A stretch of DNA of 64,000 nucleotides from Kiritimatiellia bacterium (lineage in GTDB: Bacteria > Verrucomicrobiota > Kiritimatiellia > WLWN01). The translations under genes were made by a program, and so were the position numbers. A model generated the notes under the pieces. It saw nothing but the letters and a program-made list of their open reading frames with translations. It did not search any database and was not told where the DNA came from. The stretch covers positions 883,792 to 947,791 of the forward strand of contig WLWN01000001.1 of NCBI GenBank assembly GCA_012103575.1, given 5' to 3'. Positions 1 to 9,901 of the stretch are shown here, one piece after another; positions within the stretch are counted from its first letter, which is position 1, and every line of letters begins with the position of its first letter.

Positions 1-698
1 CACAAGGAAAAACAGATGTCTATGCTTCATTGAAGCCTCTTCTGAATGTGGAGCGGGATCCTGAACGAACGGTGATGGCTATTTTGATAACCGATGGGAG
101 ACCTACCATGGGGATGGTCGAGAGTTCGGATATCATCGAAACCTTTAGTCGTGCAAATCAAAGTAAAGTTTCTGTGTTTTCTTTTGGAGGCGGGACACGC
201 GTTAACCACTTTTTGCTCGATCTTTTAAGTTACAAAAACAGAGGCGACTCCTATAGTGTTGAAGACCGTCAGGATATAACCCGTGCTTTAGGCCTGTGGG
301 CTAAAGCGCTTAATCGTCCTGTTCTTGCCGATTTAAGTTATCATTTTTCAGGGGTTGAAGATCAGGAGATTTATCCTAGAATATTAACGCACCTTTATCT
401 GGACCGTCCCCTTATTATTTATGGGCGTATAAAAGATCCAAGTATCCGTACCGCCTTTCGCGTGGTGGGTCATTCAAGAGGAGGGATCAAGAGAGACTTA
501 GTATTCCAAATTGATTTGTCTGAAGCCCAAGAAGGCGATACGGACATCCCTGAACAATGGGCATGGCACAAAGTGTATCATTTAATTGGTAAACATCTTC
601 AAACCCAGGAACCCGATTTAATGGATGAAATCGAGTTACTGGCTAAACAATATGATATCGTTGTTCCGTATGGGGATAATTATCCGGTGATATACTAA
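1..698 (+). CDS. von Willebrand factor A-type domain protein, C-terminal part (5' end outside window)
   Basis: The frame is open from the first bases (residues read QGKTDVYASLKPLL), so the TTG near position 30 is internal and the real start lies to the left of the window. The visible part has a hydrophobic beta strand followed by TDG (VMAILITDGRPT), as in the later half of vWA folds, then a run resembling the region after the vWA domain in VIT/inter-alpha-trypsin-inhibitor-like bacterial proteins. The MIDAS DxSxS motif would be upstream and is not visible. These proteins are usually exported or surface proteins, but no signal is visible here. The gene ends 226 bases before tig and is probably a separate transcription unit. 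Family call is fair; role unknown. Confidence 0.6.
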   Translation, partial: QGKTDVYASLKPLLNVERDPERTVMAILITDGRPTMGMVESSDIIETFSRANQSKVSVFSFGGGTRVNHFLLDLLSYKNRGDSYSVEDRQDITRALGLWAKALNRPVLADLSYHFSGVEDQEIYPRILTHLYLDRPLIIYGRIKDPSIRTAFRVVGHSRGGIKRDLVFQIDLSEAQEGDTDIPEQWAWHKVYHLIGKHLQTQEPDLMDEIELLAKQYDIVVPYGDNYPVIY

Positions 699-780
699 TC
701 CAAATTTCATATTCTTGGATGTAGAATCCGTGCTGTGCGCGGATTGGCTTTCCCGTATGCATCATGACCATACATTCTAT

Positions 781-809
781 TTGACCTCTTTGGTGAGGTA
801 GCCTATTGT
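781..809 (+). promoter_or_regulatory. candidate sigma70 promoter for tig-clpP-clpX
   Basis: TTGACC at 781-786 and TATTGT at 804-809 are separated by exactly 17 bases. The pair lies in the only gap ahead of the tig operon, about 115 bases before the tig ATG. This is a sequence match only; transcription start not shown. Confidence 0.45.
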
Positions 810-828
810 ATCTCCTTATTTTTCATGC

Positions 829-846
829 AGCCTCTTGCAAAACGAC
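829..846. repeat. 18-bp repeat shared with 14029-14046, possible IS end relic
   Basis: AGCCTCTTGCAAAACGAC occurs here and again, identically, at 14029-14046, with no similarity beyond it. It lies in the leader of tig, downstream of the candidate promoter. It resembles terminal sequences of some IS5/IS1182-like elements, but no transposase is next to either copy. Confidence 0.4.
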
Positions 847-924
847 ATATTTACGCGGGCTGCTTAAGGGGCCGATTCGAAGAGTCTCGAGTGATAAACA
901 TAATCATGGAGAACATAATAAGGT

Positions 925-2220
925 ATGAAAGTTACCGTTCAAGATATAGGGCCTTGTCGCAAGTCATTGAATATTGAAATCCCTGTTGATTCCATTGATA
1001 CGGAGTATCGGCAGGTTCTGGGGTTGTATAGAAAATCAGCTAAAATTCCGGGGTTTCGACCGGGCAAAGCGCCTGAAAAACTCGTCCAGAACCGCTATGC
1101 CAAAAAAATCCAAGAAGAAGTTAAAGACCGACTCATCCCTCAAGGTTATCGAGATGCTATCCAACAAGAAAAACTTGACGTTGTAGCTGTGTTAGGGGTG
1201 GAAGATGTTAACTTTTCGACGGGTGTCCCCATGCGGTTTTCTGTTACCCTAGATATACCACCTGAATTCAAATTGCCATCTTATAAAAAATTTTCCCTCA
1301 AGGAGAATAAAACAGATATAAAAGATAAAGACATCGACGAAACGCTAGAAACCTTACGTGAACAATATGGAACTTTTCAGGACGTGGAGGAACGGGGAGT
1401 CCAAAAAGACGATGTTGTGAAGATCGATTATGAAGGGGTTATGGATGGAATACCTATTTCTAAAACCGTTACTTCTGACGAAGCCATTGGGAAAGGAAAA
1501 GATTTTTGGTGTCGTATTGAAGAAAATAGTTTCGTTCCTGGCATGGATAGAGGATTGCTCAATACTAAAATAGGGGAGAAAAAAGAAATAGAAATAGCGT
1601 TCCCCGAAGATTTCAAAGTAGAGGTCGTAGCCGGGAAAAAAGCGGTTTATTCCGTAGAAGTAAAAGCGATACGAGAGAAGAAAAAATCGGACCTCAACGA
1701 AGAATTTTTTAAACCATTTAATGTCGCCTCTGAAGAAGAATTAAAAACTCGTATACGTGAAGATTTGACAAGAGCCGCTCAAGATAAAGAAAAAGAACGA
1801 CTTAAAAACGAAATCATTAAAGATTTATTACAGAAAACAAAATTGGATCTTCCTGAATCTCTAGTCATCCAAGAGACACGTAACTTGATTGAAAGCATGG
1901 TCAATCAAAATGCTAAACGTGGGTTATCTCAAAAAGTGATTGAAGAGAACAAAGACCAAATTTTTGAATCAGCCAATCGAAACGCCAAAGACACCGTAAA
2001 ACTTCATTATATTTTGCATCGAATTGCGGATAAAGAGAAGATTGAAGTCTCAGAGAACGAGCTTAACCAGTATATTGCTGCCATGGCTTCGTATTATGGG
2101 TCTGATCCTTCAACATTTAAAACTGAATTGGAAAGCAAAAATATTATAGATACCATAAAGATAGATTTGCGCAATAATCGGACAGTAGATTTTCTAATAG
2201 AAAACTTCGTTAAACATTAA
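925..2220 (+). CDS. tig: trigger factor, ribosome-associated chaperone and peptidyl-prolyl isomerase
   Basis: Trigger factor binds at the ribosome exit tunnel and helps nascent chains fold. The 431-residue length is normal. Domains in order: N-terminal ribosome-binding domain with the signature GFRPGKAP at residues 43-50; FKBP-like isomerase domain around residues 155-245 ([10 protein letters not shown], then FVPGMDRGL); and a charged, helical C-terminal chaperone domain to the end. The start is preceded by GGAGAA about 11 bases upstream. It is first in tig-clpP-clpX, a classic order linking nascent-chain folding and proteolysis, with only 29 bases before clpP. The frame is intact with no odd features. 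Confidence 0.95.
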   Translation: MKVTVQDIGPCRKSLNIEIPVDSIDTEYRQVLGLYRKSAKIPGFRPGKAPEKLVQNRYAKKIQEEVKDRLIPQGYRDAIQQEKLDVVAVLGVEDVNFSTGVPMRFSVTLDIPPEFKLPSYKKFSLKENKTDIKDKDIDETLETLREQYGTFQDVEERGVQKDDVVKIDYEGVMDGIPISKTVTSDEAIGKGKDFWCRIEENSFVPGMDRGLLNTKIGEKKEIEIAFPEDFKVEVVAGKKAVYSVEVKAIREKKKSDLNEEFFKPFNVASEEELKTRIREDLTRAAQDKEKERLKNEIIKDLLQKTKLDLPESLVIQETRNLIESMVNQNAKRGLSQKVIEENKDQIFESANRNAKDTVKLHYILHRIADKEKIEVSENELNQYIAAMASYYGSDPSTFKTELESKNIIDTIKIDLRNNRTVDFLIENFVKH

Positions 2221-2249
2221 TCATTAAAGAACCAAACCCAAGGAATATA

Positions 2250-2888
2250 ATGAAGACAGAAACAAACCAAGTTCTCGTTCCCATGGTTGTAGAGCAATCG
2301 AGTCGGGGTGAACGAGCGTATGATATTTATTCAAGACTTCTCAAAGAACGAATTATTTTTGTGGGGACACCCATTGGCGATGAGATCAGTAATTTAATTA
2401 TTGCTCAGATGCTTTTTTTGCAAGGTGAAGACGCAGAAAAAGATATCAGCCTATACGTCAATTCCCCGGGTGGCTCTGTCACGGCAGGACTCGCTATATA
2501 TGATACCATACAGTTTTTAAAATGTGATGTGGTCACGTATTGTGTGGGGCAAGCAGCCAGTATGGGTGCCGTACTTCTTGCTGCAGGAGCCAGCGGAAAA
2601 CGGTATGCCTTGCCCAATGCCCGGATTATGATTCATCAACCCTGGGGGGGCGCTCAAGGCCAAGCCACAGACATTAACATCCAAGCACAAGAAATTTTAA
2701 GGTTAAAAGATCGCCTCAACGAAATACTCGCTCATCACACCGGAAAACCCAAAGAGGTGATTGAGCAGCACACCGATCGAGATAACTTCATGTCCGCTGA
2801 AGATGCTCAAAAATATGGTCTTGTCGACGAAGTGGTTGCCGTAGCAAAAAAAACGAAGGGATCAAAGAATGAAAAGAGTGATAAATAA
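2250..2888 (+). CDS. clpP: ATP-dependent Clp protease, proteolytic subunit
   Basis: ClpP forms the tetradecameric serine-protease chamber that degrades proteins unfolded by ClpX or ClpA. The 212 residues include the full catalytic triad: Ser104 in GQAASMGA, His129 in IMIHQPWGG, and Asp178 in [11 protein letters not shown], with spacing as in E. coli ClpP. The N-terminal [20 protein letters not shown] segment is the usual axial-loop region. The C-terminal tail is lysine-rich. The gene overlaps clpX by one base (TAATG), so the two are probably translationally coupled. Confidence 0.97.
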   Translation: MKTETNQVLVPMVVEQSSRGERAYDIYSRLLKERIIFVGTPIGDEISNLIIAQMLFLQGEDAEKDISLYVNSPGGSVTAGLAIYDTIQFLKCDVVTYCVGQAASMGAVLLAAGASGKRYALPNARIMIHQPWGGAQGQATDINIQAQEILRLKDRLNEILAHHTGKPKEVIEQHTDRDNFMSAEDAQKYGLVDEVVAVAKKTKGSKNEKSDK

Positions 2889-4147
2889 TGGCTGCTCGAG
2901 GTAAACCTCCGAAATGCTCTTTTTGCGGGAAAACACAGAGCGAAGTCGAGCGATTAATTGCAGGCCCAAGTGTCCAGATCTGTGATCAGTGTGTAGGCTT
3001 ATGTTCCTCCCTGATTCAGCGCGAATCAACCAAAGGCCATATTAAAAGGTCTAAGGACCTTAACGTTCCAAAACCGCATGAAATTAAAGCGATACTCAGT
3101 GAATATGTGGTGGGGCAGGAGTATGCAAAGAAAGTTCTTTCGGTTGCCGTGCATAACCATTATAAGAGAGTTCACCATGAGGATCGTTTCTCAGAACATG
3201 AAATTCATGGCGATGTTGAGATCGAAAAAAGCAATATTCTTCTTACCGGACCGACGGGCAGCGGGAAGACACTCTTAGCAAAAACCCTTGCTCGAATATT
3301 AGACGTTCCCTTTTGTATTACCGATGCCACAACCATTACCGAAGCCGGTTATGTAGGAGAAGATGTTGAAAACATTCTACTTCGACTTTTACAGGTCGCA
3401 GACTTTGATGTTCCGTGCGCGGAAATGGGGATTATCTATATTGACGAAATCGATAAAATTGGGCGTCGAACAGAAAATGTTTCCATTACACGAGACGTTT
3501 CTGGAGAGGGGGTACAGCAGGCGTTACTAAAAATTCTTGAAGGTACAACGGCTAACATACCTCCCCAAGGAGGTCGGAAACATCCTCAACAAGAATACAT
3601 AAAATTAAATACACAAAACATTCTGTTTATATGTGGCGGAGCATTTATCGGGTTAGAAGATATTATTAAACGTCGAATGGGTAAAGGCACGTTAGGATTT
3701 CATTTAGATGAAAAAAAGACCTCAGAACAACATGCAGACCGTTTAATGACTGAGCCAGAAGACTTATTAAAATTTGGACTCATTCCTGAATTTATCGGGC
3801 GGTTGCCTGTTGTAACCAACCTAAATCCATTGACCGAAAAAGAACTCGTTTCCATTTTAACCGAGCCTAAAAACTCCATGATTAAGCAATATACAAAGCT
3901 GTTAGCCATGGAGAATGTTAAACTATTATTCACCGACGCCGCATTAAAAGAGATTGCCCATATCGCCTTTGAAAAAGGTACGGGTGCACGCGGTTTAAGG
4001 TCCATATTAGAACATGTAATGTTAGACATCATGTACGAGGTTCCTATTAAAGGTGACATGAAAGAATGCCGCATAACAAAATCCATGGTAATCGGTCAGC
4101 GTTCTGTTCTGGGTCTTGAGTGTAGTGATTCTTTAAAAATAGCTTGA
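2888..4147 (+). CDS. clpX: Clp protease ATP-binding unfoldase subunit
   Basis: ClpX is the AAA+ unfoldase that feeds substrates to ClpP in the cytoplasm. The 419-residue protein starts with a C4 zinc-binding domain (Cys10, Cys13, Cys32, Cys35). It then has Walker A GPTGSGKT at 121-128, Walker [11 protein letters not shown], and the C-terminal GARGLRSI sensor-2 motif. The start overlaps the clpP stop by one base. No lon gene follows; instead about 250 bases of gene-free DNA lead to a palindromic mobile element. The gene is intact. Confidence 0.97.
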   Translation: MAARGKPPKCSFCGKTQSEVERLIAGPSVQICDQCVGLCSSLIQRESTKGHIKRSKDLNVPKPHEIKAILSEYVVGQEYAKKVLSVAVHNHYKRVHHEDRFSEHEIHGDVEIEKSNILLTGPTGSGKTLLAKTLARILDVPFCITDATTITEAGYVGEDVENILLRLLQVADFDVPCAEMGIIYIDEIDKIGRRTENVSITRDVSGEGVQQALLKILEGTTANIPPQGGRKHPQQEYIKLNTQNILFICGGAFIGLEDIIKRRMGKGTLGFHLDEKKTSEQHADRLMTEPEDLLKFGLIPEFIGRLPVVTNLNPLTEKELVSILTEPKNSMIKQYTKLLAMENVKLLFTDAALKEIAHIAFEKGTGARGLRSILEHVMLDIMYEVPIKGDMKECRITKSMVIGQRSVLGLECSDSLKIA

Positions 4148-4399
4148 AGATCCACCGCCACAAAAGATATCCGTGCCCACCCATATTATAATCGTTTGAT
4201 CTTAGAGCGTTTCAAGTAAATCTATAGCCGGTAAATAGTAACAACGCATAATCGTTTAGCGAACTAAAGAGATTTCAGCGACCTTTGAAAGAGGACACCT
4301 CAATCGTGAAGCGCTCTAATGGGGAAAGGCAACAGCCCGTTAACATTTAACCTCAAAATAAAAGGCATATTTACAACTCACTCAATTATTTCATATAAT
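4148..4399. other. gene-free spacer between clpX and first palindromic element
   Basis: No frame of convincing length or similarity is seen on either strand. Nothing resembling a strong terminator was found directly after clpX. The terminator-like core of the palindromic element that follows may be the first effective stop for the clp transcript. Confidence 0.4.
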
Positions 4400-4562
4400 C
4401 CTGGATCCGTCAGTTAAACGCGGTTTTCTGCACGAACCATTTGGGCCAAAAGGAATTACAAAAAAGCCTCGACGCACCCAGCGGGTGCGCCTGCGTTTTT
4501 TTGCAACCTTTTGCCTCCAAAGCATTCGCACAGAAATCCCACGTTTAACTGACGGATCCAGG
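4400..4562. mobile_element. 163-bp foldback element (MITE-like), copy A
   Basis: This is one of three 163-bp copies (also 15944-16106 and 32858-33020). The ends are perfect inverted repeats of 21 bp beginning CCTGGATCCGTCAG. The whole element is an imperfect palindrome with arms of about 80 bp meeting at GCACCC-AGC-GGGTGC. The first 14 bases equal one end of the IS1380-like element that starts 62 bases downstream, which suggests cross-mobilisation. The core hairpin is flanked by A6 and T7, like a bidirectional intrinsic terminator. Here the flanks (TATAAT / ATTATA) extend the inverted repeat, and no direct target duplication is seen. It has no protein-coding capacity of its own. Confidence 0.85.
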
Positions 4563-4624
4563 ATTATAGAAAGATTAGGTAACTAAACTTTTCTTTCGTA
4601 AAAATGGCATTTAATATAATACTT

Positions 4625-6280
4625 CCTGGATCCGTCAGCTATCGCTTCGGAAGGCGTTTTGGAGCTCAAAGGTTGAAAATTTTTTCCTTGAGATGCTCGC
4701 TTTTAGGCGGATTGGGACCGGCAAGTATCACCCTGATGAATTTTTTGAGCGTACAGGTCAGATTCACTCTGATTTGACCATTTTGGGGCGTAAGCCTCCT
4801 TGGGCAGTCGCCTTAAAGTATTGTTAAAGGTGCACGGAGGGCTATGCGAAGGAATGGGCAATATCTTGTATCACTTCAAACCAGCGACAACGCTTGCCAA
4901 AGTGAAGTTCAATTCGTCCGGCGTGGCGGACCAATCGAACCGCGCAATAAACGATATTTTTGAGAACCGTTTTGATTCGCCAGCGCATGATGTTGATTTT
5001 CTGCGGGGCAAGCCCAGCCCGTTTGATGACCTCTTGGCCAAGACCGCGCAATAGGTTGAAGGCCACCATGGCGCATAACAGAATAATCTTATTGGCACAG
5101 GGTCTCCCCGAAGGCAATCGCTCAACATCAAGATCGCTTTTGAGTTCACTGTGGTACTGCTCGCTGGGGCCATGTCCATGATAGACTAGCACCGTCTTGG
5201 CACGACAAGAGAGGTCCGTCCACCAGGTGTTTACCTCAAGTTTAGGAACCAGAAGTTTCTGACCATCGATATCGATGGTGCGTTCAATCACTTCGAAGGC
5301 CACCGGGACACAAGGGCGGTTTTGGTCGCCACCGGGATGGAAATGATCGAAAAAGCCTGTGTAAACGTTCTTGCCTTCACGACTGTCTTGTTTGTCTCCA
5401 ACTCGGCGTGCAAGGGCCAGCATTTGTTCAGGACATTCGCGGCGAGGATTTCGCTTTACGATAAAATAATGATCCCCAAAAACGTCGAAGTTATCGGCCG
5501 CAGCGTTGCCACTATCAAGCCGAAGCAAACATTTTCCACCCAGGCCCAGGGTTTGGAGCGTTTCAACGCTGCGGGCAATAAACGCGGTCGTTCCCGACTG
5601 ACAATGTTGTTTGCCGGGTCGAAGTTCGCACTCAAGCATGTGGCCTTGAGTGCCCACATAGGCAAATATCGGGGCGTAACCATCATGGCCCTTCTAGGTG
5701 TAGGAAACGCCTTCTTTCGAAGAGCCTGAGTGATCCAAAGGGCTCACATCGATATCGACGGGAACAAGATCGAGCCCTTCGACATCTACCTAGCCAAAGG
5801 GGCCCGAGGAAAGAAGTTCGGTGTTGAGTTTGCGTAGCCCCACATGGGTTCTGGCTGGGGGCAGGTCGTCGAAACGACGTCGGAACATCGGCTCAGAGGC
5901 TACCTTTTTAACTCCCCTTTTTAAGTCCAAAGGCATTCATAAAAATCTCATCACCCCGGTACAGGTCGATATCATTGAAATCGGTTCGACCGTTGCAAAG
6001 TAAGCCGATCTGGGTAAGGAGGATCTCCCGATCAGAGATCGCATCGGAGCGGCGTGGTTGAAAATTGGAGGGAAGAATCCGTTGAGCATGATCCTCAAGC
6101 AGCAGGCCGCAAAGATGATTTCCGCTTGTGCTGTTGAGTTCGCCCTTGCCAGTCTTTATTTTATATTGTTTCATATACACACCTGTTGGGGTGGGGGTTG
6201 TTTGTTTGAATACGGGTATCCTCCCCGCTTTAGCCCAACAGGTAATGAAAAATCGTCAGATTTTGTCTGACGGATTCAGG
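4625..6280 (-). mobile_element. IS1380-like insertion sequence, copy 1 (defective)
   Basis: The 1656-bp element has ends CCTGGATCCGTCAG and, in inverted orientation, CCTGAATCCGTCAG. A near-identical 1659-bp copy lies at 57054-58712 in the opposite orientation. The transposase runs leftwards and is broken. No target duplication is visible (TACTT on the left, AACCA on the right), and a membrane-protein gene is cut at the right end, suggesting an adjacent deletion. Family assigned from the transposase core, which reads DIDVSPLDHSGSSKEGVSYT, and from CC-starting ends. Confidence 0.85.
4842..6180 (-). pseudogene. IS1380-family transposase, frameshifted and interrupted by stops
   Basis: The N-terminal 90 residues end at KKGS-stop, where an apparent 13-bp insertion between two TAAAAAGG runs shifts the frame. 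In the next frame the protein continues from VASEPMFRRRFDDL to the catalytic DIDVSPLDHSGSSKEG, interrupted by two TAG codons (after GPFG and after GVSYT). A further 271 residues (LECELRPGKQHCQ, LRLDSGNAAADN, VKRNPRREC, VYTGF, then the C-terminal E region) follow. The lesions would abolish transposase. The 13-bp insertion and both TAG codons recur in copy 2, so they pre-date duplication. Confidence 0.85.
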
Positions 6281-6529
6281 AACCAAGTACGCATAATTAG
6301 CCCAGACACTGAACTCAAAGATTTTCGTTATGGTAATTTCAAAAAAAAGACTGGCTAGAGCTGCCATAAAAAGGGCGACAAGCTCATGGGGTCTTACCAT
6401 GCGTCCTGACTGGGGTTTACCTATATCCAAATTCATAATGTGGAGGATTAAAGCGACTAGAAGCAAAAAAGTCAAGCCCGCCCCCTTTTTATCCAAGGCA
6501 CACGCATCTAAATTATTAGTATTCCCCAT
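6281..6529 (-). pseudogene. N-terminal fragment of a multi-pass membrane protein cut by IS1380 copy 1
   Basis: Reading leftwards from an ATG at 6529, about 83 host residues are followed directly by IS sequence. There are two hydrophobic segments (LTFLLLVALILHI and LVALFMAALASLFFEITI). The second, continuing into FEFSVWANYAYLV, resembles the first helix of membrane spermidine-synthase-like proteins. No continuation exists on the far side of the IS, so the rest was deleted. Family call is tentative. Confidence 0.45.
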
Positions 6530-6818
6530 ATTTAGGCAAGATACTTGTTATTCTAACCTGCATGGCCTTGGTCGGGATCGAGTTTGACAAGTTGGTTGAT
6601 CTGATCGATGATATTTTGGTCAAAAGATTCACCGTTGACAATAGGTGTAGTTTTCATGGCGAAAGAATGGAGAAAAAAGAGGGTATACTGTCTAGCGGTT
6701 TTTTTATGGGTAACGGGCAGGTCAAGCCGTCGCACTCCAAAGAGCCAAACTCGAGGTCTGGGGTTTCAACCCCAGGAATGAATAAAAAAAACACGATTGC
6801 GCCCTGAAGGAGCGTATT
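6530..6818. other. mostly featureless spacer ahead of the acetolactate synthase pseudogene
   Basis: A 34-codon leftward frame (ATG at 6657, MKTTPIVNGESFD) lacks a ribosome binding site and was not called. A CTGGGG-TTTCAA-CCCCAG hairpin lies near 6757-6774 with no T-run after it. AAGGAG just before 6819 is the ribosome binding site of the next gene. Confidence 0.35.
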
Positions 6819-8314
6819 ATGAAAGCGTCAGATCTCCTTGTTAAATGCTTAGAAGAAGAGGGTATTGAATATGTTTTTGGGGTGCCGGATGAAGAAAACG
6901 CAGATTTTATGATATCACTCGAGCCATCCGAATCCATTCAATTTATTCTGACACGTCATGAACAGGGCGCTGCCTTTATGGCTGAAGTCTATGGGCGATT
7001 AACTGGGAATCCAGCCGTATGTCTAGGAACACTGGGCCCTGGAGCCACCAACTTGGTTACCGGTGTAGCCGATGCAAACATGGATAGAGCACCTATGCTT
7101 GTTTTGACAGGCCAAGCCGATTCTAAAAGACAGCACAAAGAATCTCATCAATATATGAGTGTAGTGGAGATGTTTAAGCCCATCACCAAATGGTCGCAAC
7201 CCATTTTGCATGCTGATAATATCCCTGAAATTGTAAGAAAATCTGTTCGCCTAGCGCGAACAGAAAAACCTGGAGCCTGTCATATTGAGTTAGCAGAAGA
7301 CATTGCTGAGCAGGAAAGTAACCTTTTGCCTCTTCCCCCCAAACGCTTTCGCCGTCCTGTTTCTGATGACAAGATTGTTGACCGAGCCTTTAAGCTGCTT
7401 AAGCAAGCTAAGCACCCTGTGATCTTGGCAGGCAACGGATGTATTCGCAAGCGTGCTAGCAAACAACTAAGAGCTTTCTGTGATAGAACTGGCATAGGTG
7501 TCATCAGTACTTTCATGGCCAAAGGCGCGGTGGATATCGATGCTCCCTATGCCCTCTTATTGATGCGCATTACACGCCCGCTGTTGAATTAGTCGGTGAT
7601 CTGGCTCATTTTTTATGGATGTTGAACAGTCGGTTAGAACAGTGGGGAGCACTTTCTGTTGATTTGACTCATCAACAAGCGGTTCGGCAAGATATGCTCA
7701 CAGAAATAGCCGCCCACAAGGACGATGATACAGAGGGACTGATTCGTCCGCAAAAAGCATTGTGGGATGTCCGACAGGTGTTGGGCCCTCATGACATCCT
7801 GCTTTCTGATGTAGGGGCCCATAAAATGTGGATTGCTCGATACTTTCATTGCCATGAACCCAATACCTGTCTCATTCCTAATGGGTTCTGTTCCATGGGG
7901 TTTGCGTTGCCTGGGGCTATTGCTGCACAGTTGGTGTTTCCCGATCGTCGAATATTGGCTATTTGTGGCGATGCAGGTTTTCTCATGAATGTTCAAGAAA
8001 TGGAGACCGCCCAACGACTCAAGAGTCAGCTCGTGGCCATGATTTGGTAAGATCATGCCTATGGGTTAATTGCTTGGAAACAAGATAACCAATTTGGCCA
8101 TCACACTGATTTATCTTTTGGAAATCCAGACTGGCTAAAGTTAGCAGAGGCCTTTGGCTGGAATGGGTATCGGTGTGAAAAGAGTGTTGACCTTCAAGAG
8201 ACCTTAGAAACCGCTTTTCGAGCCGATGGCCCCTCTTTAGTTGTTATACCGGTTGATTATCACGAAAATCAGCTGCTTACCCAACGGTTAGGAAATATTG
8301 CGTGTCCAATATAG
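6819..8314 (+). pseudogene. thiamine-pyrophosphate enzyme of the acetolactate synthase type, decayed
   Basis: The N-terminal part (EEEGIEYVFGVPDEEN, then TRHEQGAAFMAEVYGRLTG, GPGATNLVTG) is a typical TPP-binding pyrimidine domain with the catalytic Glu in RHEQ. The frame shifts near 7560, where roughly 60 residues of the central domain appear deleted, and resumes as AVELVGDLAHFLW. The C-terminal TPP-binding core GDAGFLMNVQEMETA is present, but TAA replaces a codon in MIW-stop-DHAYGLIAWKQ (8048-8050). Similarity then continues to 8314. AAGGAG precedes the ATG. It was probably co-transcribed with the aldehyde dehydrogenase 100 bases downstream. Confidence 0.85.
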
Positions 8315-8413
8315 GTGTACCTATGTCAGAGGGGAACTTCATACTGCGTCAGAGGCCAAAAGAAATGGATACCGATATCACCTGAATAGTTACCCATAAA
8401 TAGGAGAGAGAAA

Positions 8414-9850
8414 ATGTTAAAAGAAAAATACCCTTTTTATTTAGCGAATAAACCGGAATCACCCAATCAAGATTTAGAAGTCGTCGATAAATATTCTGGA
8501 GAGGTGGCCACCCGCATAGCCATGGCATCACCAGCCGATATCGACCGTGCGATCGAAGCCGCGGTCAACGCGCGAAAACCCATGGAATCCATACCGGCCT
8601 ATGAACGACAGGCCATCCTTATGCATTGCGTAAAACGCTTTGAAGAAAGAGCTAATGAATTGGCTTCAAGCCTCTGTATTGAAGCCGGGAAACCCATTAA
8701 AGACGCACAGGGTGAAGTGTCCCGTCTGATCGATACCTTCCGTATTGCCGCAGAAGAGTCGGTTCGGCTATACGGAGAAATTTTGCCTATGGATATTAGT
8801 CCCCGGGCAAAAGGATACTCAGGAAAATGGAAACGTTTCTCCATAGGTCCCTGCTCATTTATTAGCCCTTTCAACTTTCCGCTCAATCTCGCGGCCCATA
8901 AAGTAGCGCCGGCCTTAGCCGTGGGGTGCCCCTTTGTTCTTAAACCCGCAAGCTTGACTCCCATTGGCGCTCTTATTATTGGAGAGGTTTTATCAGAAGC
9001 CGATTTGCCAGAAGGGGCCTTCTCCATCTTGCCTTGCCAAAGAGATAGCGCAGATCTGTTTACCACCGATGATCGGTTAAAACTACTCAGCTTTACCGGG
9101 TCTCCCGAAGTGGGTTGGGCCCTAAAAGCGCGGGCGGGTAAAAAGAAAGTTATCCTTGAACTAGGCGGAAATGCGGCGGTTATTGTGGATGAAGATACAG
9201 ATCTAGATGATGCCGTCACGCGCATCATCATTGGGGCCTTTTACCAATCAGGGCAAAGTTGTATAGGAATACAACGCATCGTAGTTCACGAACGGATTTA
9301 TGAATCTTTTAAAGAAAAACTGGTGACCGCTGCTAAAGCCTTAAAATCCGGAGATCCTAAAGATCCAGATACATTTATTGGACCGATGATATCTGAAAAA
9401 GAAGCAACCCGTCTCGAAAACTGGATTGCTTCTGCCACTACAACAGGCGCAACCATTCTATGTGGCGGAACCCGTAATGGGGCCATGCTAGAGGCCACAT
9501 TGTTAGAAAACGTTTCAAGAGATCAAGACCTTGTCTGCCAAGAAGCATTTGGTCCGGTTGCCGTTCTTTCTTCATTTTCCGATTTTGATAACGCGCTTGA
9601 ACAAGTAAACCATAGTCGTTTTGGTTTGCAGGCAGGCATCTTTACGCGGGATGTATATAAAGCGGAAAAAGCATGGCATGAACTAGAAGTCGGCGGTGTT
9701 GTCATTGGAGATATCCCTTCATGGCGCGTCGACCACATGCCTTATGGCGGTGTTAAAGACAGTGGTCTTGGACGTGAAGGAATCCGGTTTGCCATGGAAG
9801 ATATGACAGAAATTCGGTTATTTGTATTGCGTACACCTTTGGGGATCTAA
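8414..9850 (+). CDS. NAD(P)-dependent aldehyde dehydrogenase
   Basis: The 478-residue length and motifs fit the aldehyde dehydrogenase superfamily, which oxidises aldehydes to acids in the cytoplasm. Visible features: the cofactor-binding stretch GPCSFISPFNFPLNLAAHK and KPAS; the SFTGSPEVGW loop; the catalytic Glu in ELGGNA; the catalytic Cys in YQSGQSCIGIQRI; and the EAFGPVAVL motif near the C-terminus. It resembles the GAPN/lactaldehyde/succinate-semialdehyde branch, but the substrate cannot be read from sequence. GGAGAG precedes the ATG. Its likely operon partner, the acetolactate-synthase-like gene upstream, is a pseudogene, so the pathway may be lost. Confidence 0.9.
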   Translation: MLKEKYPFYLANKPESPNQDLEVVDKYSGEVATRIAMASPADIDRAIEAAVNARKPMESIPAYERQAILMHCVKRFEERANELASSLCIEAGKPIKDAQGEVSRLIDTFRIAAEESVRLYGEILPMDISPRAKGYSGKWKRFSIGPCSFISPFNFPLNLAAHKVAPALAVGCPFVLKPASLTPIGALIIGEVLSEADLPEGAFSILPCQRDSADLFTTDDRLKLLSFTGSPEVGWALKARAGKKKVILELGGNAAVIVDEDTDLDDAVTRIIIGAFYQSGQSCIGIQRIVVHERIYESFKEKLVTAAKALKSGDPKDPDTFIGPMISEKEATRLENWIASATTTGATILCGGTRNGAMLEATLLENVSRDQDLVCQEAFGPVAVLSSFSDFDNALEQVNHSRFGLQAGIFTRDVYKAEKAWHELEVGGVVIGDIPSWRVDHMPYGGVKDSGLGREGIRFAMEDMTEIRLFVLRTPLGI

Positions 9851-9901
9851 TTCACTGTCTTTGTTTTCAAGGTATTAAGCTTATCTTCCATCTCTTTTGT
9901 A

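Noticed and set aside
6757..6774. CTGGGG-TTTCAA-CCCCAG resembling a tRNA T-arm or terminator.
   Set aside because: No other tRNA arms can be built around it, and no T-run follows on either strand.
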